64,000 bases of DNA. Source: Paenimyroides baculatum (GTDB taxonomy: Bacteria; Bacteroidota; Bacteroidia; Flavobacteriales; Flavobacteriaceae). Positions 25,463 to 34,989 of this stretch are shown here, piece after piece. The stretch is taken from the NCBI RefSeq assembly GCF_008629655.1, contig NZ_VWSG01000005.1:1-64000 (forward strand). Reading direction: 5' to 3'. A program made the position numbers and the translations under genes. Within the stretch, counting starts at the first letter, position 1; every line of letters starts with the position of its first letter. Below the pieces are notes generated by a model. The model did not search any database. It was not told the DNA's origin and saw nothing but the letters and a program-made list of their open reading frames with translations.

Positions 25463-25606
25463 AAATTTAAGTAAACAACAAACAAATTTTTGTTTTTTAT
25501 AACAAAAACAAATTTTATTCATTAAATATACTTTTATTATAAAAGGCTACCAAGTTAAATTTGCTTTTTAACATTATTGTTTGCGTTTTAACTAATTTAG
25601 AAATCA

Positions 25607-26269
25607 TTAAAAGCTTAATTGCCAATTGATAGGCGTTTTTCCATGCTGAATCAAATAATTATTAGCTTGCGAAAAATGTTTGTTACCAAACCATTTTCCC
25701 TGATTAGCACTCATTGGTGACGGATGTCCACTTGTTAAAACCAAATGTTTCAATCTGTCGATATTTTTTCCTTTTTTAAACGCGTGATTTCCCCACAGCA
25801 TAAAAACCAAACCATCCTTCTCATTAGATAAAAAACTAATTACATTTTCTGTAAACTGTTCCCAACCCAATTTTTGATGGCTTGCTGCTTGCCCTGCTTT
25901 AACAGTTAAAACATCATTCAACAATAAAACACCTTGTTTTGCCCATTCGGTTAAATCGCCATGACCTGGATTAGAGAAATTGATATCGGTTTGCAGTTCA
26001 CCATAAATATTACGTAACGATGGCGGCAAACCAATTCCTTTATTCACAGAAAAACTTAAACCATGCGCCTGACCTTGTCCGTGATAAGGATCCTGCCCCA
26101 GAATTATAACCTTAACTTTATCTAACGGACAATATTTAAATGCATTGAAAATATATTCTTTTGGCGGATAAATAGTTTCCTTTTCATAATCACTATCAAC
26201 GATTTGTTTTAGTTTTTGATAATAATCTTTTGATGATTCCAAAGCGATAAATTCTTTCCAGCTATTCAT
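25607..26269 (-). CDS. ung: Uracil-DNA glycosylase (family 1)
   Basis: Base-excision repair enzyme that removes uracil from DNA. It has 220 residues, typical of Ung. The catalytic water-activating loop GQDPYHGQGQAHGLSFSV has D60, P61 and Y62. The uracil pocket includes LLLNDVLTV, and the DNA-intercalation loop GHPSPMSANQG has H182. No signal or extension. It diverges from the membrane protein gene at 26357. Confidence 0.96.
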   Translation of the reverse strand: MNSWKEFIALESSKDYYQKLKQIVDSDYEKETIYPPKEYIFNAFKYCPLDKVKVIILGQDPYHGQGQAHGLSFSVNKGIGLPPSLRNIYGELQTDINFSNPGHGDLTEWAKQGVLLLNDVLTVKAGQAASHQKLGWEQFTENVISFLSNEKDGLVFMLWGNHAFKKGKNIDRLKHLVLTSGHPSPMSANQGKWFGNKHFSQANNYLIQHGKTPINWQLSF

Positions 26270-26327
26270 TCTATTCTTTTTTAAAATTCAAATTTAACAC
26301 ATATTCTCTTAAATGATAAATTGTTTG

Positions 26328-26335
26328 TAACTTTG
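26328..26335 (+). promoter_or_regulatory. -7 element of the membrane protein gene
   Basis: TAACTTTG, 21 bp before ATG 26357. It lies after an upstream in-frame TTG (26321), which is therefore not the start. Confidence 0.55.
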
Positions 26336-26356
26336 ATATTATTAGCTATCATAAAG

Positions 26357-27154
26357 ATGAGTAATCAAAAAAAACACTTTAGATTAATTTTTATATTTTC
26401 GATATTCATTCTATTGCTGAATGATCATTTTCTGAAGGATCTTTATGGTAATTATTTTACAGGAAAATTATCAGATTTTGCTGGTCTTTTTTCTTTTCCA
26501 TATTTTCTATGTCTGCTATTTCCTAACAAAATAAAGTTCAATTATATTTTTAGTGGATTATTCTTTATTTTTTGGAAATCTGAACTAATAGAACCTTTAC
26601 TTAACTATTTTCAATCGATAGGTATTGGTTTTAATAGGACCATTGATTATTCTGATTTAATTGCTTTAACAATTTTACCAATTTCATATATTTATTGGCA
26701 TTCAAATTTCAATGATTTCATTAACTTAAATAATACTTTAAAACCTATTTTAATTGTTGTTTGTATTTTTTCTTTTGTTGCTACATCTTTGCCTAAAGAA
26801 CAAGGAAGTTTTAATATGAAATCTGACTTAGAAGTAAGACTAAAGACCGATAAAAAATCTGTTATTTCAAATCTTAATCTTTCCAAAAACAAAAAAATCT
26901 ATGATTATAAATTTAAGTTTCCAAAATATAACGCTACAATAAACGCAACAGTTAAACTTGATAGCTTAGAAAATGGTTTAGTTAGTATTAAATTGGATAG
27001 CATTCTAGATTTTGAAGTTGTTAGTGGTTTTTTTGCGGGTATTGATAAGGATGATGTTGAATATATTAGAAAACTTAAAAGTAAAGATTTTGAAAAAGTA
27101 TTCTTGGAAAAAGAACTACCTAAATTATACCTAAACACCAATAATCTAAAATAA
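26357..27154 (+). CDS. Conserved membrane protein of unknown function (TGKLSDFAGL motif)
   Basis: 265 residues from ATG 26357. Four hydrophobic segments occupy the first ~140 residues, followed by a soluble, strand-rich domain (about 150-265), probably periplasmic. The N-terminal signature NDHFLKDLYGNYFTGKLSDFAGLF recalls a widespread but uncharacterised family whose members start with an NDHxLK helix and TGKLSDFAG loop. No enzyme function can be assigned. A -7 element supports the start. It stands between divergent ung and mutS2. Confidence 0.65.
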   Translation: MSNQKKHFRLIFIFSIFILLLNDHFLKDLYGNYFTGKLSDFAGLFSFPYFLCLLFPNKIKFNYIFSGLFFIFWKSELIEPLLNYFQSIGIGFNRTIDYSDLIALTILPISYIYWHSNFNDFINLNNTLKPILIVVCIFSFVATSLPKEQGSFNMKSDLEVRLKTDKKSVISNLNLSKNKKIYDYKFKFPKYNATINATVKLDSLENGLVSIKLDSILDFEVVSGFFAGIDKDDVEYIRKLKSKDFEKVFLEKELPKLYLNTNNLK

Positions 27155-27197
27155 ATTAATGGTTTGACTACATACTATTAATCATTAATATTTTTAG

Positions 27198-27205
27198 TAA
27201 CTTTG
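27198..27205 (+). promoter_or_regulatory. -7 element of the mutS2-like gene
   Basis: TAACTTTG, 36 bp before ATG 27242. It overlaps the in-frame TTG at 27203, ruling that out as the start. Confidence 0.55.
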
Positions 27206-27241
27206 ACTATTAAAAGCAAAAGCTTGATAGAGAATTTACAA

Positions 27242-29416
27242 ATGAAATTGATTGCAAATAAAACCTTACAAGATTTAGAATTCAGCACCATATTAGAACA
27301 GATAAGCGATTTATGTACTACCGAAATTGGTAAGGAACATGCATTGCTTATAGAACCAATCGACAATAAAGAACAGTTGTTAGAAGAACTAAAACAAACG
27401 TCAGAATACGTTTCTTCTTTCAGCAACCAAAACGCTATACCGTCGCACTATTTTGATCCGATTAATTACGAATTAAAAATGCTGCGTATCGAAGACAGTT
27501 TTTTAGAAGCATCTGGCTTTAAAAAAATTGCCTCTTTGGTTTCAACCACCAATGAATTAATTACTTTTTTAAAGAAATTTCAAGAATACTACACCGCTTT
27601 ATACAATGCCACAACAATTACGCAGCCTAATAAGATAATACTACAGAATATTGAGCAGGTTTTAGATAAATACGGCGAAATTAAAGACACTGCTTCGGTT
27701 GATTTAAAAGCGATCAGACAAAACATTCAGATTGTTCGTGGAAAAATAAACCAGAGTTTTGGTTTTGCGTTACAACAGTATAATTCGGCAGGATATTTAG
27801 ACGATATTAAAGAATCTATTGTAGAAAATCGCAGAGTTTTGGCGGTTTTGGCAATGCATCGTAAAAAAGTAAAAGGTTCGGTTTTGGGTCAATCTAAAAC
27901 GGGAAGTATTGTTTACATGGAACCCGAAAATACGTTTAAATTTTCTAGAGAATTAAGTAATTTGGAATACGAAGAACGCGAGGAAATCATGCGAATTTTA
28001 CGTGTTTTAACCGATAGTATTCGTCCGTTTCATGAAGAATTGATTATTTTTCAGAACCTTTTAGCTCATATTGATATTGTTGCTGCAAAAGCAAAACATG
28101 CCGAAAAAATAAACGGAATTCTGCCAAGTATTTCAACAGAAAAAAGATTATTTTTTCGAGATGCGTTCCACCCAATTTTACTTTTAAACAATAAGATAAA
28201 AGGCAAGCAAACGTATCCACAAACCATAGAATTAACTAATAATGAGCGTATTATTGTAATTTCGGGACCAAATGCCGGCGGAAAATCAATTACCTTAAAA
28301 ACAATTGGGTTGTTGCAGTTAATGTTGCAAAGTGGTATGTTAATTCCTGTGCACGAACGCAGTGAAACGTTCTTGTTCGATAGAATTTTAACAGACATTG
28401 GAGATAATCAATCTATTGAAAATCAATTAAGTACTTATAGCTATCGATTAAAAAACATGAATTACTTTTTGAAGAAATGTAACGATAAAACCTTGTTTTT
28501 AATTGATGAATTTGGTACAGGATCCGATCCGGAATTAGGTGGAGCTTTGGCTGAAGTTTTTCTGGAAGAATTTTACGATCGTGAAGCTTTCGGTATCATC
28601 ACTACGCATTACACCAACCTGAAAATTCTGGCGAATGAACTGCCACACGCAACAAATGCTAACATGATGTTCGATGAAAAATCGTTAGAACCAATGTATA
28701 AATTGAGTTTAGGACAGGCAGGAAGTTCGTTTACGTTTGAAGTTGCACAGAAAAACGGAATTCCGTATGGATTGATCAATAGGGCAAAAAAGAAGATCGA
28801 AACAGATAAAGTTCGTTTTGATAAAACCATTGCGAATCTTCAGAAAGAGCGTTCACGATTAGAGAAAACATCGGAAAATTTAAAAGAAGAAGAAAAACGC
28901 GCGCGTGAAGAAAGCAACAAAATGTCTAACATCAACACAAAAATTCAGGATAAGTTAGAACGTTATCAGGAATTGTACGATGCAAACCAGCGATTGATCT
29001 ATTTAGGACAACGATTTGATGATCTTTCTGAAAAATATTTCAACAATAAAGACAAAAAAACGCTTATTGGAGAATTACTGAAAACGGTCGAAATTGAAAA
29101 TTCCAAGCGAAAGAAAATTACCATAAAAGAAAAAAAGGTAAAAGAACAAGAAGTTTTACAGTTAAAAGTTGATGTGGAACAAAAGCTGGAAAAAATTCGA
29201 GAAGAAAAGAAAGAGAAAAAAGTTAAAGAGCAACAACAACAGCAAGCAAATAAAACAAATTTTGAATTAAAAGTCGGCGATCGCGTTCGTATGATCGATG
29301 GAAAATCGGTTGGAACAATTGATACAATCGAGAAAAATAAAGCAACAGTAAACTACGGTTTTTTTACATCGAAAGTTGCTTTGGATCAATTAGAAATGGT
29401 CGAAAGAAAAAAATAA
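27242..29416 (+). CDS. MutS2-like ATPase without an Smr domain
   Basis: MutS-family ATPase of the MutS2 branch, 724 residues from ATG 27242. A helical clamp/core (about 1-310) is followed by the ATPase: Walker A GPNAGGKS at about 342-349, FGTGSDP of Walker B at about 421-427, and the dimer-interface helix with THYTNLK. A long charged coiled coil (about 510-665) leads to a KOW-like module, VGDRVRMIDGKSVGTI. Firmicute MutS2 continues into an Smr nuclease domain; here the protein stops right after the KOW-like part. Expected roles (recombination control or ribosome rescue) are family inference. A DCC-family gene starts 4 bp downstream. Confidence 0.87.
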   Translation: MKLIANKTLQDLEFSTILEQISDLCTTEIGKEHALLIEPIDNKEQLLEELKQTSEYVSSFSNQNAIPSHYFDPINYELKMLRIEDSFLEASGFKKIASLVSTTNELITFLKKFQEYYTALYNATTITQPNKIILQNIEQVLDKYGEIKDTASVDLKAIRQNIQIVRGKINQSFGFALQQYNSAGYLDDIKESIVENRRVLAVLAMHRKKVKGSVLGQSKTGSIVYMEPENTFKFSRELSNLEYEEREEIMRILRVLTDSIRPFHEELIIFQNLLAHIDIVAAKAKHAEKINGILPSISTEKRLFFRDAFHPILLLNNKIKGKQTYPQTIELTNNERIIVISGPNAGGKSITLKTIGLLQLMLQSGMLIPVHERSETFLFDRILTDIGDNQSIENQLSTYSYRLKNMNYFLKKCNDKTLFLIDEFGTGSDPELGGALAEVFLEEFYDREAFGIITTHYTNLKILANELPHATNANMMFDEKSLEPMYKLSLGQAGSSFTFEVAQKNGIPYGLINRAKKKIETDKVRFDKTIANLQKERSRLEKTSENLKEEEKRAREESNKMSNINTKIQDKLERYQELYDANQRLIYLGQRFDDLSEKYFNNKDKKTLIGELLKTVEIENSKRKKITIKEKKVKEQEVLQLKVDVEQKLEKIREEKKEKKVKEQQQQQANKTNFELKVGDRVRMIDGKSVGTIDTIEKNKATVNYGFFTSKVALDQLEMVERKK

Positions 29417-29420
29417 ACGT

Positions 29421-29843
29421 ATGAGTATAATTGATAAAATACCACCAAATAAACAGTTGATTCTTTTTGACGGCGTTTGTAATTTTTGCGATGAAACCAT
29501 TCAAAAAGTAATCAAGGCAGATAAAAACAATGTGTTTGTATTTGCATCATTACAGTCCGATTTTGGTAAGGAAATCATTAAATACATCGGCGTAAATCCG
29601 TTGGTAGATTCTATTATTCTGTACAATCCGGGTGTGGCTTATTATACCGAAAGCGATGCTGCTTTAGAAATTTCCAAACAGTTAGGCGGTTTCTATCCGT
29701 TACTGCAAATTGGTAAAATAGCTCCTAAAAGTTTGCGTAATTCGCTGTATCGCTACGTAGCCAAAAATCGTTACAAATGGTACGGTAAAAAAGACGAATG
29801 TATGATTCCGTCTGCCGAAGTCCGCTCAAAATTTTTATCATAA
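29421..29843 (+). CDS. DCC family thiol-disulfide oxidoreductase-like protein (DUF393)
   Basis: Small 140-residue protein with the defining motif FDGVCNFCDETI near the N-terminus, giving a CxxC pair at C20/C23 in a thioredoxin-like fold. The remainder (VFASLQSDFGKEII, then SIILYNPGVAYYTESDAALEI) fits the DUF393/DCC family. Redox activity is predicted, not shown, and partners are unknown. It begins 4 bp after the mutS2-like gene and is very likely co-transcribed with it. Confidence 0.85.
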   Translation: MSIIDKIPPNKQLILFDGVCNFCDETIQKVIKADKNNVFVFASLQSDFGKEIIKYIGVNPLVDSIILYNPGVAYYTESDAALEISKQLGGFYPLLQIGKIAPKSLRNSLYRYVAKNRYKWYGKKDECMIPSAEVRSKFLS

Positions 29844-29880
29844 ATAAAACAAATAATTTCATCAAACGTACAGCAATCTG

Positions 29881-29888
29881 TATATTTG
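29881..29888 (+). promoter_or_regulatory. -7 element of pheT
   Basis: TATATTTG, 19 bp before ATG 29908. No -33 TTG seen. Confidence 0.55.
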
Positions 29889-29907
29889 TGCTTTAAAAAA
29901 CAAATCA

Positions 29908-32343
29908 ATGCAAATATCATATAACTGGTTAAAACAGTTTATCAAATTAGATATCGCTCCGGAAGAAACAGCCGAAATTTTAACGAATTTAGGATTAGAA
30001 GTAGAAGGTATCAACGCTTACGAAAGTTTAAAAGGCGGATTAAAAGACGTTGTTGTTGGTCATGTAATTTCGTGCGAACAACATCCGAATGCAGACAAAC
30101 TTCGTATCACAAAAGTTGATTTAGGCAATGGCGAACCTCCTGTACAAATTGTTTGTGGCGCACCAAACGTGGCTGCCGGACAAAAAGTACCTGTTGCAAC
30201 TATTGGCACCGTTTTAACCGATAAAGAAGGTAATGATTTTGTTATTAAAAAAGGAAAAATTCGTGGCGAAGAGAGTTTCGGAATGATTTGTGCCGAAGAC
30301 GAATTAGGTTTAGGCGAAGGTCATGACGGAATTATGGTTTTAGATGATAAATTTAAACCAGGAACTTTGGCTGCTGAAGTTTTTGAAGTGTATAACGATA
30401 CCGTTTTTGAAATTGGTTTAACGCCAAACCGTGCCGATGCTATGAGTCATTGGGGCGTTGCGCGTGACTTGCGTGCAGGTTTAATTCAAAACAAACCGCA
30501 AAGCAGTTTTTCAGAATTAATTACACCGAGTATAAGCAAATTTAAGGTTGAAAAACGTACCTTGAAGTACGATATTATTGTTGAAGACAGCAAACTGGCG
30601 CCACATTATGCCGGAGTAACTATTTCGGGAATTGAAGTTAAACCTTCGCCGACTTGGTTGCAAAATGCATTAAAAGCAATTGGTATTACACCAAAAAACA
30701 ATATTGTTGATGCTACTAATTACGTGTTGCACGAATTGGGTCAGCCGTTGCACGCTTTTGATGCATCGCGTATTAAAGGAAACAAGATCATTGTAAAAAA
30801 TGCGGTGAAAGGCAGTAAATTATTGACTTTAGATGGTATTGAACGTACTTTGAATGAAGAAGATATTGTAATTTGCGATGAAAACCAACCGCTTTGTTTA
30901 GCTGGTGTTTTAGGCGGATTAAACTCCGGAGTTACCGAATATACAACGGCAATCTTTTTAGAAAGTGCGTATTTTAATCCAGTAAGCATTCGTAAAACAG
31001 CTAAAGCACATGGTATTTCTACCGATGCATCTTTCCGTTTTGAAAGAGGTATCGACCCAAGTATTACAACTTATGCTTTAAAACATGCTGCTATATTGAT
31101 TGCTGAAATTTCGGGTGGTGAAATTACTTCTGACATTACCGATCTGTATCCAAAAAAGATAGAAGATTTTTCAGTTTTCTTGAATTACAGCAATGTCAAC
31201 AAGATTTTAGGAGAGAATATTCCAAACGAAACAATCAAGAAAATTTTGGTTTCGTTAGATATTAAAGTTACAAATATTACCGATAAAGGTTTAGGATTAT
31301 CTATTCCACCTTATCGTGTTGATGTGCAGCGTGAAATCGATGTTATCGAGGAAATTCTTCGTGTGTACGGTTTCAACAACATAAAAGTTGGATCTAAAAT
31401 TAACGCAACAATTGCTTACGGATCTAAAACCGACGATCATAAAGTGCAGAACATCGCAGCAGATCAGTTGGTAAGTCAAGGTTTTTACGAAACAATGTCG
31501 AATTCGTTAACAACCACAGCTTATTCAGATTTAATTGCCGATATAAACACAAACCAACAAGTTGCCATTTTAAATCCGTTAAGTCAGGATTTATCAATTA
31601 TGCGTCAAACCTTGCTTTTTGGTGGATTAGAATCAATCGCTTACAACATCAACCGTAAAAAAGCCGATTTAAAATATTTTGAATTCGGTAAAACCTATGC
31701 AAAAACGTTGTCAGGTTACGAAGAATATAAACATTTGGCTTTATTTGCAACAGGGAACAGCAACGGTATCAACTGGAATACGCCTGCAACATCTGTTGAT
31801 TTCTTTTTGTTTAAAGGATATATCGATGCGTTGTTGCTTCGTTTAGGACTTAAAAATATTGAAACCCAACCAAACGAAAACGATATTTTCTCTGAAGGAA
31901 TTTCTTACTATTTAGGCGACAGAAAAGTCGTTTCTTTTGGTAACGTAAAAAAATCTATTTTGAAACATTTCGATATTAAACAAGATGTTTTTTATGCCGA
32001 TTTCAACTGGAATACGATTTTAAACGTAGTTTCGAGCAAAATTAAGTTTGCAGAAATTTCAAAATATCCGGTTGTAAAACGCGATTTAGCTTTATTGATA
32101 AAGAATGAAGTATCGTTTGCCGATGTTTACAAAATTGTAAAACAAGTTGATAAAAACTTGATTTCTGATGTTTCTTTGTTCGATGTTTATCAAGGCGATA
32201 AATTACCTGAAGGAACCAAATCTTACGCAATAAGCATGAAGTTACAAGACAAAGACAAAACGCTAACCGATGCGCAGATTGACAAAATAATGAGTAAAAT
32301 TCAAAACCAGTTACAGACAGAAGTTGGTGCGGAATTAAGATAA
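29908..32343 (+). CDS. pheT: Phenylalanine-tRNA ligase beta subunit
   Basis: Beta subunit of the (alpha-beta)2 enzyme that charges tRNA-Phe. It has 811 residues, the usual length. The N-terminal MQISYNWLKQFIKLD leads into an EMAP-type tRNA-binding domain (about 40-150, GHVISCEQHPNADKLRITKVD). The B3/B4 editing domain follows (about 215-400, NNIVDATNYVLHELGQPLHAFD). Next are the B5 domain, the catalytic-like core and a C-terminal anticodon-binding FDX-ACB domain (about 715-811, ISKYPVVKRDLALLI). pheS is not adjacent, as is usual in this phylum. It ends at a strong bidirectional terminator. Confidence 0.97.
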   Translation: MQISYNWLKQFIKLDIAPEETAEILTNLGLEVEGINAYESLKGGLKDVVVGHVISCEQHPNADKLRITKVDLGNGEPPVQIVCGAPNVAAGQKVPVATIGTVLTDKEGNDFVIKKGKIRGEESFGMICAEDELGLGEGHDGIMVLDDKFKPGTLAAEVFEVYNDTVFEIGLTPNRADAMSHWGVARDLRAGLIQNKPQSSFSELITPSISKFKVEKRTLKYDIIVEDSKLAPHYAGVTISGIEVKPSPTWLQNALKAIGITPKNNIVDATNYVLHELGQPLHAFDASRIKGNKIIVKNAVKGSKLLTLDGIERTLNEEDIVICDENQPLCLAGVLGGLNSGVTEYTTAIFLESAYFNPVSIRKTAKAHGISTDASFRFERGIDPSITTYALKHAAILIAEISGGEITSDITDLYPKKIEDFSVFLNYSNVNKILGENIPNETIKKILVSLDIKVTNITDKGLGLSIPPYRVDVQREIDVIEEILRVYGFNNIKVGSKINATIAYGSKTDDHKVQNIAADQLVSQGFYETMSNSLTTTAYSDLIADINTNQQVAILNPLSQDLSIMRQTLLFGGLESIAYNINRKKADLKYFEFGKTYAKTLSGYEEYKHLALFATGNSNGINWNTPATSVDFFLFKGYIDALLLRLGLKNIETQPNENDIFSEGISYYLGDRKVVSFGNVKKSILKHFDIKQDVFYADFNWNTILNVVSSKIKFAEISKYPVVKRDLALLIKNEVSFADVYKIVKQVDKNLISDVSLFDVYQGDKLPEGTKSYAISMKLQDKDKTLTDAQIDKIMSKIQNQLQTEVGAELR

Positions 32344-32346
32344 ACA

Positions 32347-32380
32347 AAAAAATCCCGAAGCTTAAACTTCGGGATTTTTT
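32347..32380. terminator. Bidirectional terminator after pheT
   Basis: Stem AAAAAATCCCGAAG/CTTCGGGATTTTTT, loop CTTAAA. It overlaps the stop of the converging gene. Confidence 0.92.
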
Positions 32381-33206
32381 ACATCTTTTTGAAAATTAAA
32401 TTCGATTTAAAATCCAAATCTATATCTTTTATTACTACTCCACCGTTTGAATCGAATCTTGTGAAGTTATAATCCTGTATTTCTTCTGAAGCTTTTAATT
32501 CACTTACATAATTTTTGCCTTCGTTATTTGTATTGAAAGTGATCGAAACTTTTTCTTGTTTGTAGATCCAGTTTTTTTCGAACATAAACTTTCCGTTTCT
32601 CGACTGGCTGTGATCAATTACATAAGGTTTCAAAAGAACAAACTCCATTTTTTTTAGGTTGAAGTTTTTATCGTACTGAAAATATCCTTCATAAAACTGT
32701 TCCGAATAAAATTCAATTACATATTGTCCGTCATTCGTTCTTTTTCTTTCAAACGTATAATCTTTAAAGTTGTTAAAGAAATCCAGTTCGGGTACGTTTA
32801 CATATTTTCTTATAACCACCTCGGTAAGCCAGTACATTGGAGAATCGTTACCTGAATAACGGTTAAAAAACAAGGTGTCCATTGACATTTTGTTTCTTGG
32901 ATCTTTAACTATGCTTTTATTTATTTTTTTGCTTTTAAGATTAATGTTCACATCAAACACCGTTTCAGAATTCAGCAATTGAGCCGTATCGTTAATCATT
33001 GCCTGATGTGTTACCAAATAATTGTAATTGTTATCGGCATAATTATTATACATTTGGTTGCGTACCTTTTTTATGATATCAATCATGCTACTGCGCGACA
33101 ATTTATCAATCACCAATTCTTCCAAATCGGTATCGTCAATCTGCGCCTGTGCATTCCATGAATTCAAAAAAAGTAATCCAAAAAGTATAAAAAGGTATTT
33201 TTTCAT
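32379..33206 (-). CDS. Secreted protein of unknown function
   Basis: 275 residues from ATG 33206, with a clear signal peptide (MKKYLFILFGLLFLNSWNAQAQ). The mature part has a helical start (DLEELVIDKLSRSSMIDIIKKV) and then strand-rich sequence with many Tyr, Phe and Asn and no cysteine. It probably stays in the periplasm or associates with the outer membrane. It looks like the Bacteroidota proteins that carry an N-terminal carboxypeptidase-D-like or GLPGLI-like fold, but I see no signature for either, so I leave it unassigned. An earlier ATG at 33227 falls within the -7 element and is rejected. Confidence 0.6.
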   Translation of the reverse strand: MKKYLFILFGLLFLNSWNAQAQIDDTDLEELVIDKLSRSSMIDIIKKVRNQMYNNYADNNYNYLVTHQAMINDTAQLLNSETVFDVNINLKSKKINKSIVKDPRNKMSMDTLFFNRYSGNDSPMYWLTEVVIRKYVNVPELDFFNNFKDYTFERKRTNDGQYVIEFYSEQFYEGYFQYDKNFNLKKMEFVLLKPYVIDHSQSRNGKFMFEKNWIYKQEKVSITFNTNNEGKNYVSELKASEEIQDYNFTRFDSNGGVVIKDIDLDFKSNLIFKKM

Positions 33207-33224
33207 CTGTATATTTTTGTTTTG

Positions 33225-33232
33225 CAAATTTA
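33225..33232 (-). promoter_or_regulatory. -7 element of the secreted protein gene
   Basis: Minus-strand TAAATTTG, 18 bp upstream of ATG 33206. Confidence 0.5.
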
Positions 33233-33299
33233 ATGCAATATTAATCTAAACGAATAATATTGCATTATAATATACAACTAACATACCATTTTTTAAGTT

Positions 33300-33662
33300 T
33301 TACTTTAAATTGAAAGCGTAACGGTTTACAATATTGGTGTTATAGTACGATCCTTTTGATTTTGCTGTAGAAAATTCTTCCCAAATTGCCAAAGGTACAT
33401 GTGCGTGTATGTATTCTTCTGCACGGGTTGTATAGATGATTAGGTAACCTTCTTTTTCGTTGCAACTGTAAAATTCAATACGTTTAATCCAAGAGCTTTC
33501 GGGCGTTGACTGAATTTTCTTAATGGGATAGTTAGCCTTTGTAATTTCTTTTCTGGCTTCAACAAAAGTACTGTAGGTTCCTGAAAGTTCCTGACAGTCT
33601 GTTTTACCTTTGCACGCCAGTAAAGAAGCGGTTCCGAAAATTATAAGTAAAGTTTTTTTCAT
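33300..33662 (-). CDS. KTSC-domain lipoprotein
   Basis: 120-residue exported lipoprotein with lipobox LLAC (lipidated C17). The second half matches the KTSC domain: an S-x-W-I-x-x-I-x-F/Y start (SSWIKRIEFYSC), a strand pair (GYLIIYTTRAEEYIHAHVP) and the signature AIWEEFSTAKSKGSYYNTNI. Stand-alone KTSC proteins are usually short, cytosolic or phage-related, so a lipid-anchored one is unusual. The function of the domain is not established; an RNA- or nucleic-acid link has been suggested for some. It lies 67 bp after the CvfB-like gene on the same strand. Confidence 0.6.
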   Translation of the reverse strand: MKKTLLIIFGTASLLACKGKTDCQELSGTYSTFVEARKEITKANYPIKKIQSTPESSWIKRIEFYSCNEKEGYLIIYTTRAEEYIHAHVPLAIWEEFSTAKSKGSYYNTNIVNRYAFNLK

Positions 33663-33729
33663 AACACATAATAATTTATAATTTTAAATAAATATAATGA
33701 TTTTATTTTGTATTATGATTACTTTAACA

Positions 33730-34557
33730 TTAAACCAAATGAATTCCGTCGTCTTTAATTAAAATCTTCTTTTCTTTATATAAAACACCAACCGTTTGTT
33801 TAAAAGTCTTTTTGCTCATACCCAAAACGGTTTTAATTTCATCGGGATGGCTTTTATCGTTCAAACCTAAAAAACCGTTGTTCATTTCTAATTCTGTTAG
33901 AATTTTAGAAACGCTGTCTGATACTTTTTCAAAACCAAGTTTATTTCTAGAAACATCGATTTTTCCGTCGGGTCTTATGTTTTTGATGTAGCCAATGATA
34001 CGGTCGCCAGTTCTGAAATCTTCAAAAGTTTCGTTCTGATACATCAATCCTTTGTGTTTTTCGTTGATGATCACGTTAATTCCTGCATCGGTAATGTGCG
34101 AAACAATTAAATCAACCTCTTCCCCTACTTCAACCGTAAGATCTGTATTATCTAAAAACTGATTTAATTTCGATGATCCAACCAAACGATTCGTTTTATC
34201 ATCTAAAGTCATGTAAATCATGTAATAGTTGCCTTCGGTCATTGGTCGAGCCTGCTCTCTGAACGGAACAAACAAATCTTTTTCTAAACCCCAATCCATA
34301 AAAGCACCATATTCATTGATGTAATTAACTTTTAAAAGAGCAAATTCGTTTAAAAAAATGTACGGTTCTAAAGTCGTTGCAACCGGTCGTTCTTCATGAT
34401 CCAAATAAACAAAAACTTCTATATCGTCACCAATTTCAAAATTTTCGGGCAGATACTTTTTAGGCAAAAGCACATCTTCGTTTCCATCGGTCAAATACAG
34501 CCCAACATTGGTTCTTCTTGCAATTTTTAACATGTTGAAGTTTCCTATTGATATCAT
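33730..34557 (-). CDS. CvfB-like S1 RNA-binding protein
   Basis: 275 residues built like CvfB/YitL. Tandem S1-type beta-barrels are at about 8-65, 70-135 ([29 protein letters not shown]) and 150-215 ([25 protein letters not shown]). A winged-helix domain follows (about 215-275, [34 protein letters not shown]). In Firmicutes CvfB binds RNA and affects virulence gene expression; the same RNA-binding mode is inferred here. The start follows a -7 element (34572-34579) by 14 bp. It diverges from the small gene at 34667. Confidence 0.87.
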   Translation of the reverse strand: MISIGNFNMLKIARRTNVGLYLTDGNEDVLLPKKYLPENFEIGDDIEVFVYLDHEERPVATTLEPYIFLNEFALLKVNYINEYGAFMDWGLEKDLFVPFREQARPMTEGNYYMIYMTLDDKTNRLVGSSKLNQFLDNTDLTVEVGEEVDLIVSHITDAGINVIINEKHKGLMYQNETFEDFRTGDRIIGYIKNIRPDGKIDVSRNKLGFEKVSDSVSKILTELEMNNGFLGLNDKSHPDEIKTVLGMSKKTFKQTVGVLYKEKKILIKDDGIHLV

Positions 34558-34571
34558 AATTACATTTTTTA

Positions 34572-34579
34572 CAAAAGTA
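34572..34579 (-). promoter_or_regulatory. -7 element of the CvfB-like gene
   Basis: Minus-strand TACTTTTG, 14 bp upstream of ATG 34557, implying a very short leader. Confidence 0.5.
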
Positions 34580-34666
34580 CAAACAAAAAAGTTGTTATTA
34601 GATTTTATGATAATTTTTAAAGCCGTTAAATCAAAAATTCTTAACTTACAGATAAAATTACAAACT

Positions 34667-34978
34667 ATGAAAAAAATGTATCACTACGCAACGGTTGAAA
34701 AAGCGCTGGAAGAGTTAAAGGAAAAAGGATTTTCTATTGATTTTAATATTGAAGAAGGACAGATTTTAGCATCGCCATCGAGTTTTGGAATTGTAGAGAT
34801 TTACAGATATGAAGGCATGAGCGACCCTGATGATGAAGCTACGGTTTATGGAATTGAAAATTTTACCAATGGAGAACGTGGTGTTTTTGTTGCCGGAAAT
34901 TTATCTTTTGCTGAAAGCGATGTAGCAAAAATTCTGTTGAAATTAGAAATTGAAGATAGAAAAAATGAAGATTTTTAG
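34667..34978 (+). CDS. Small conserved protein (family often mislabelled PRPP synthetase)
   Basis: 103 residues from ATG 34667. A longer frame reaching back to 34508 would run into the divergent CvfB-like gene and is not credible. The sequence [21 protein letters not shown], then [21 protein letters not shown], matches a small family common in Bacteroidota. Its recurring core is [12 protein letters not shown], and it is often annotated as phosphoribosylpyrophosphate synthetase without any PRPP-synthetase motif. No catalytic function is evident. It ends at a terminator shared with dnaX. Confidence 0.72.
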   Translation: MKKMYHYATVEKALEELKEKGFSIDFNIEEGQILASPSSFGIVEIYRYEGMSDPDDEATVYGIENFTNGERGVFVAGNLSFAESDVAKILLKLEIEDRKNEDF

Positions 34979-34989
34979 TCTTCATTTTT
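34961..34989. terminator. Bidirectional terminator before dnaX
   Basis: Stem AAAAATGAAGA/TCTTCATTTTT with loop TTTTTAG. It overlaps the stop codon of the small gene and abuts the dnaX end. Confidence 0.75.

Noticed and set aside
34508..34666. N-terminal extension of the small conserved gene at 34667
   Set aside because: It would overlap the start of the divergent CvfB-like gene and its promoter; the extra residues are low-complexity and the family starts at MKKMYHYAT.
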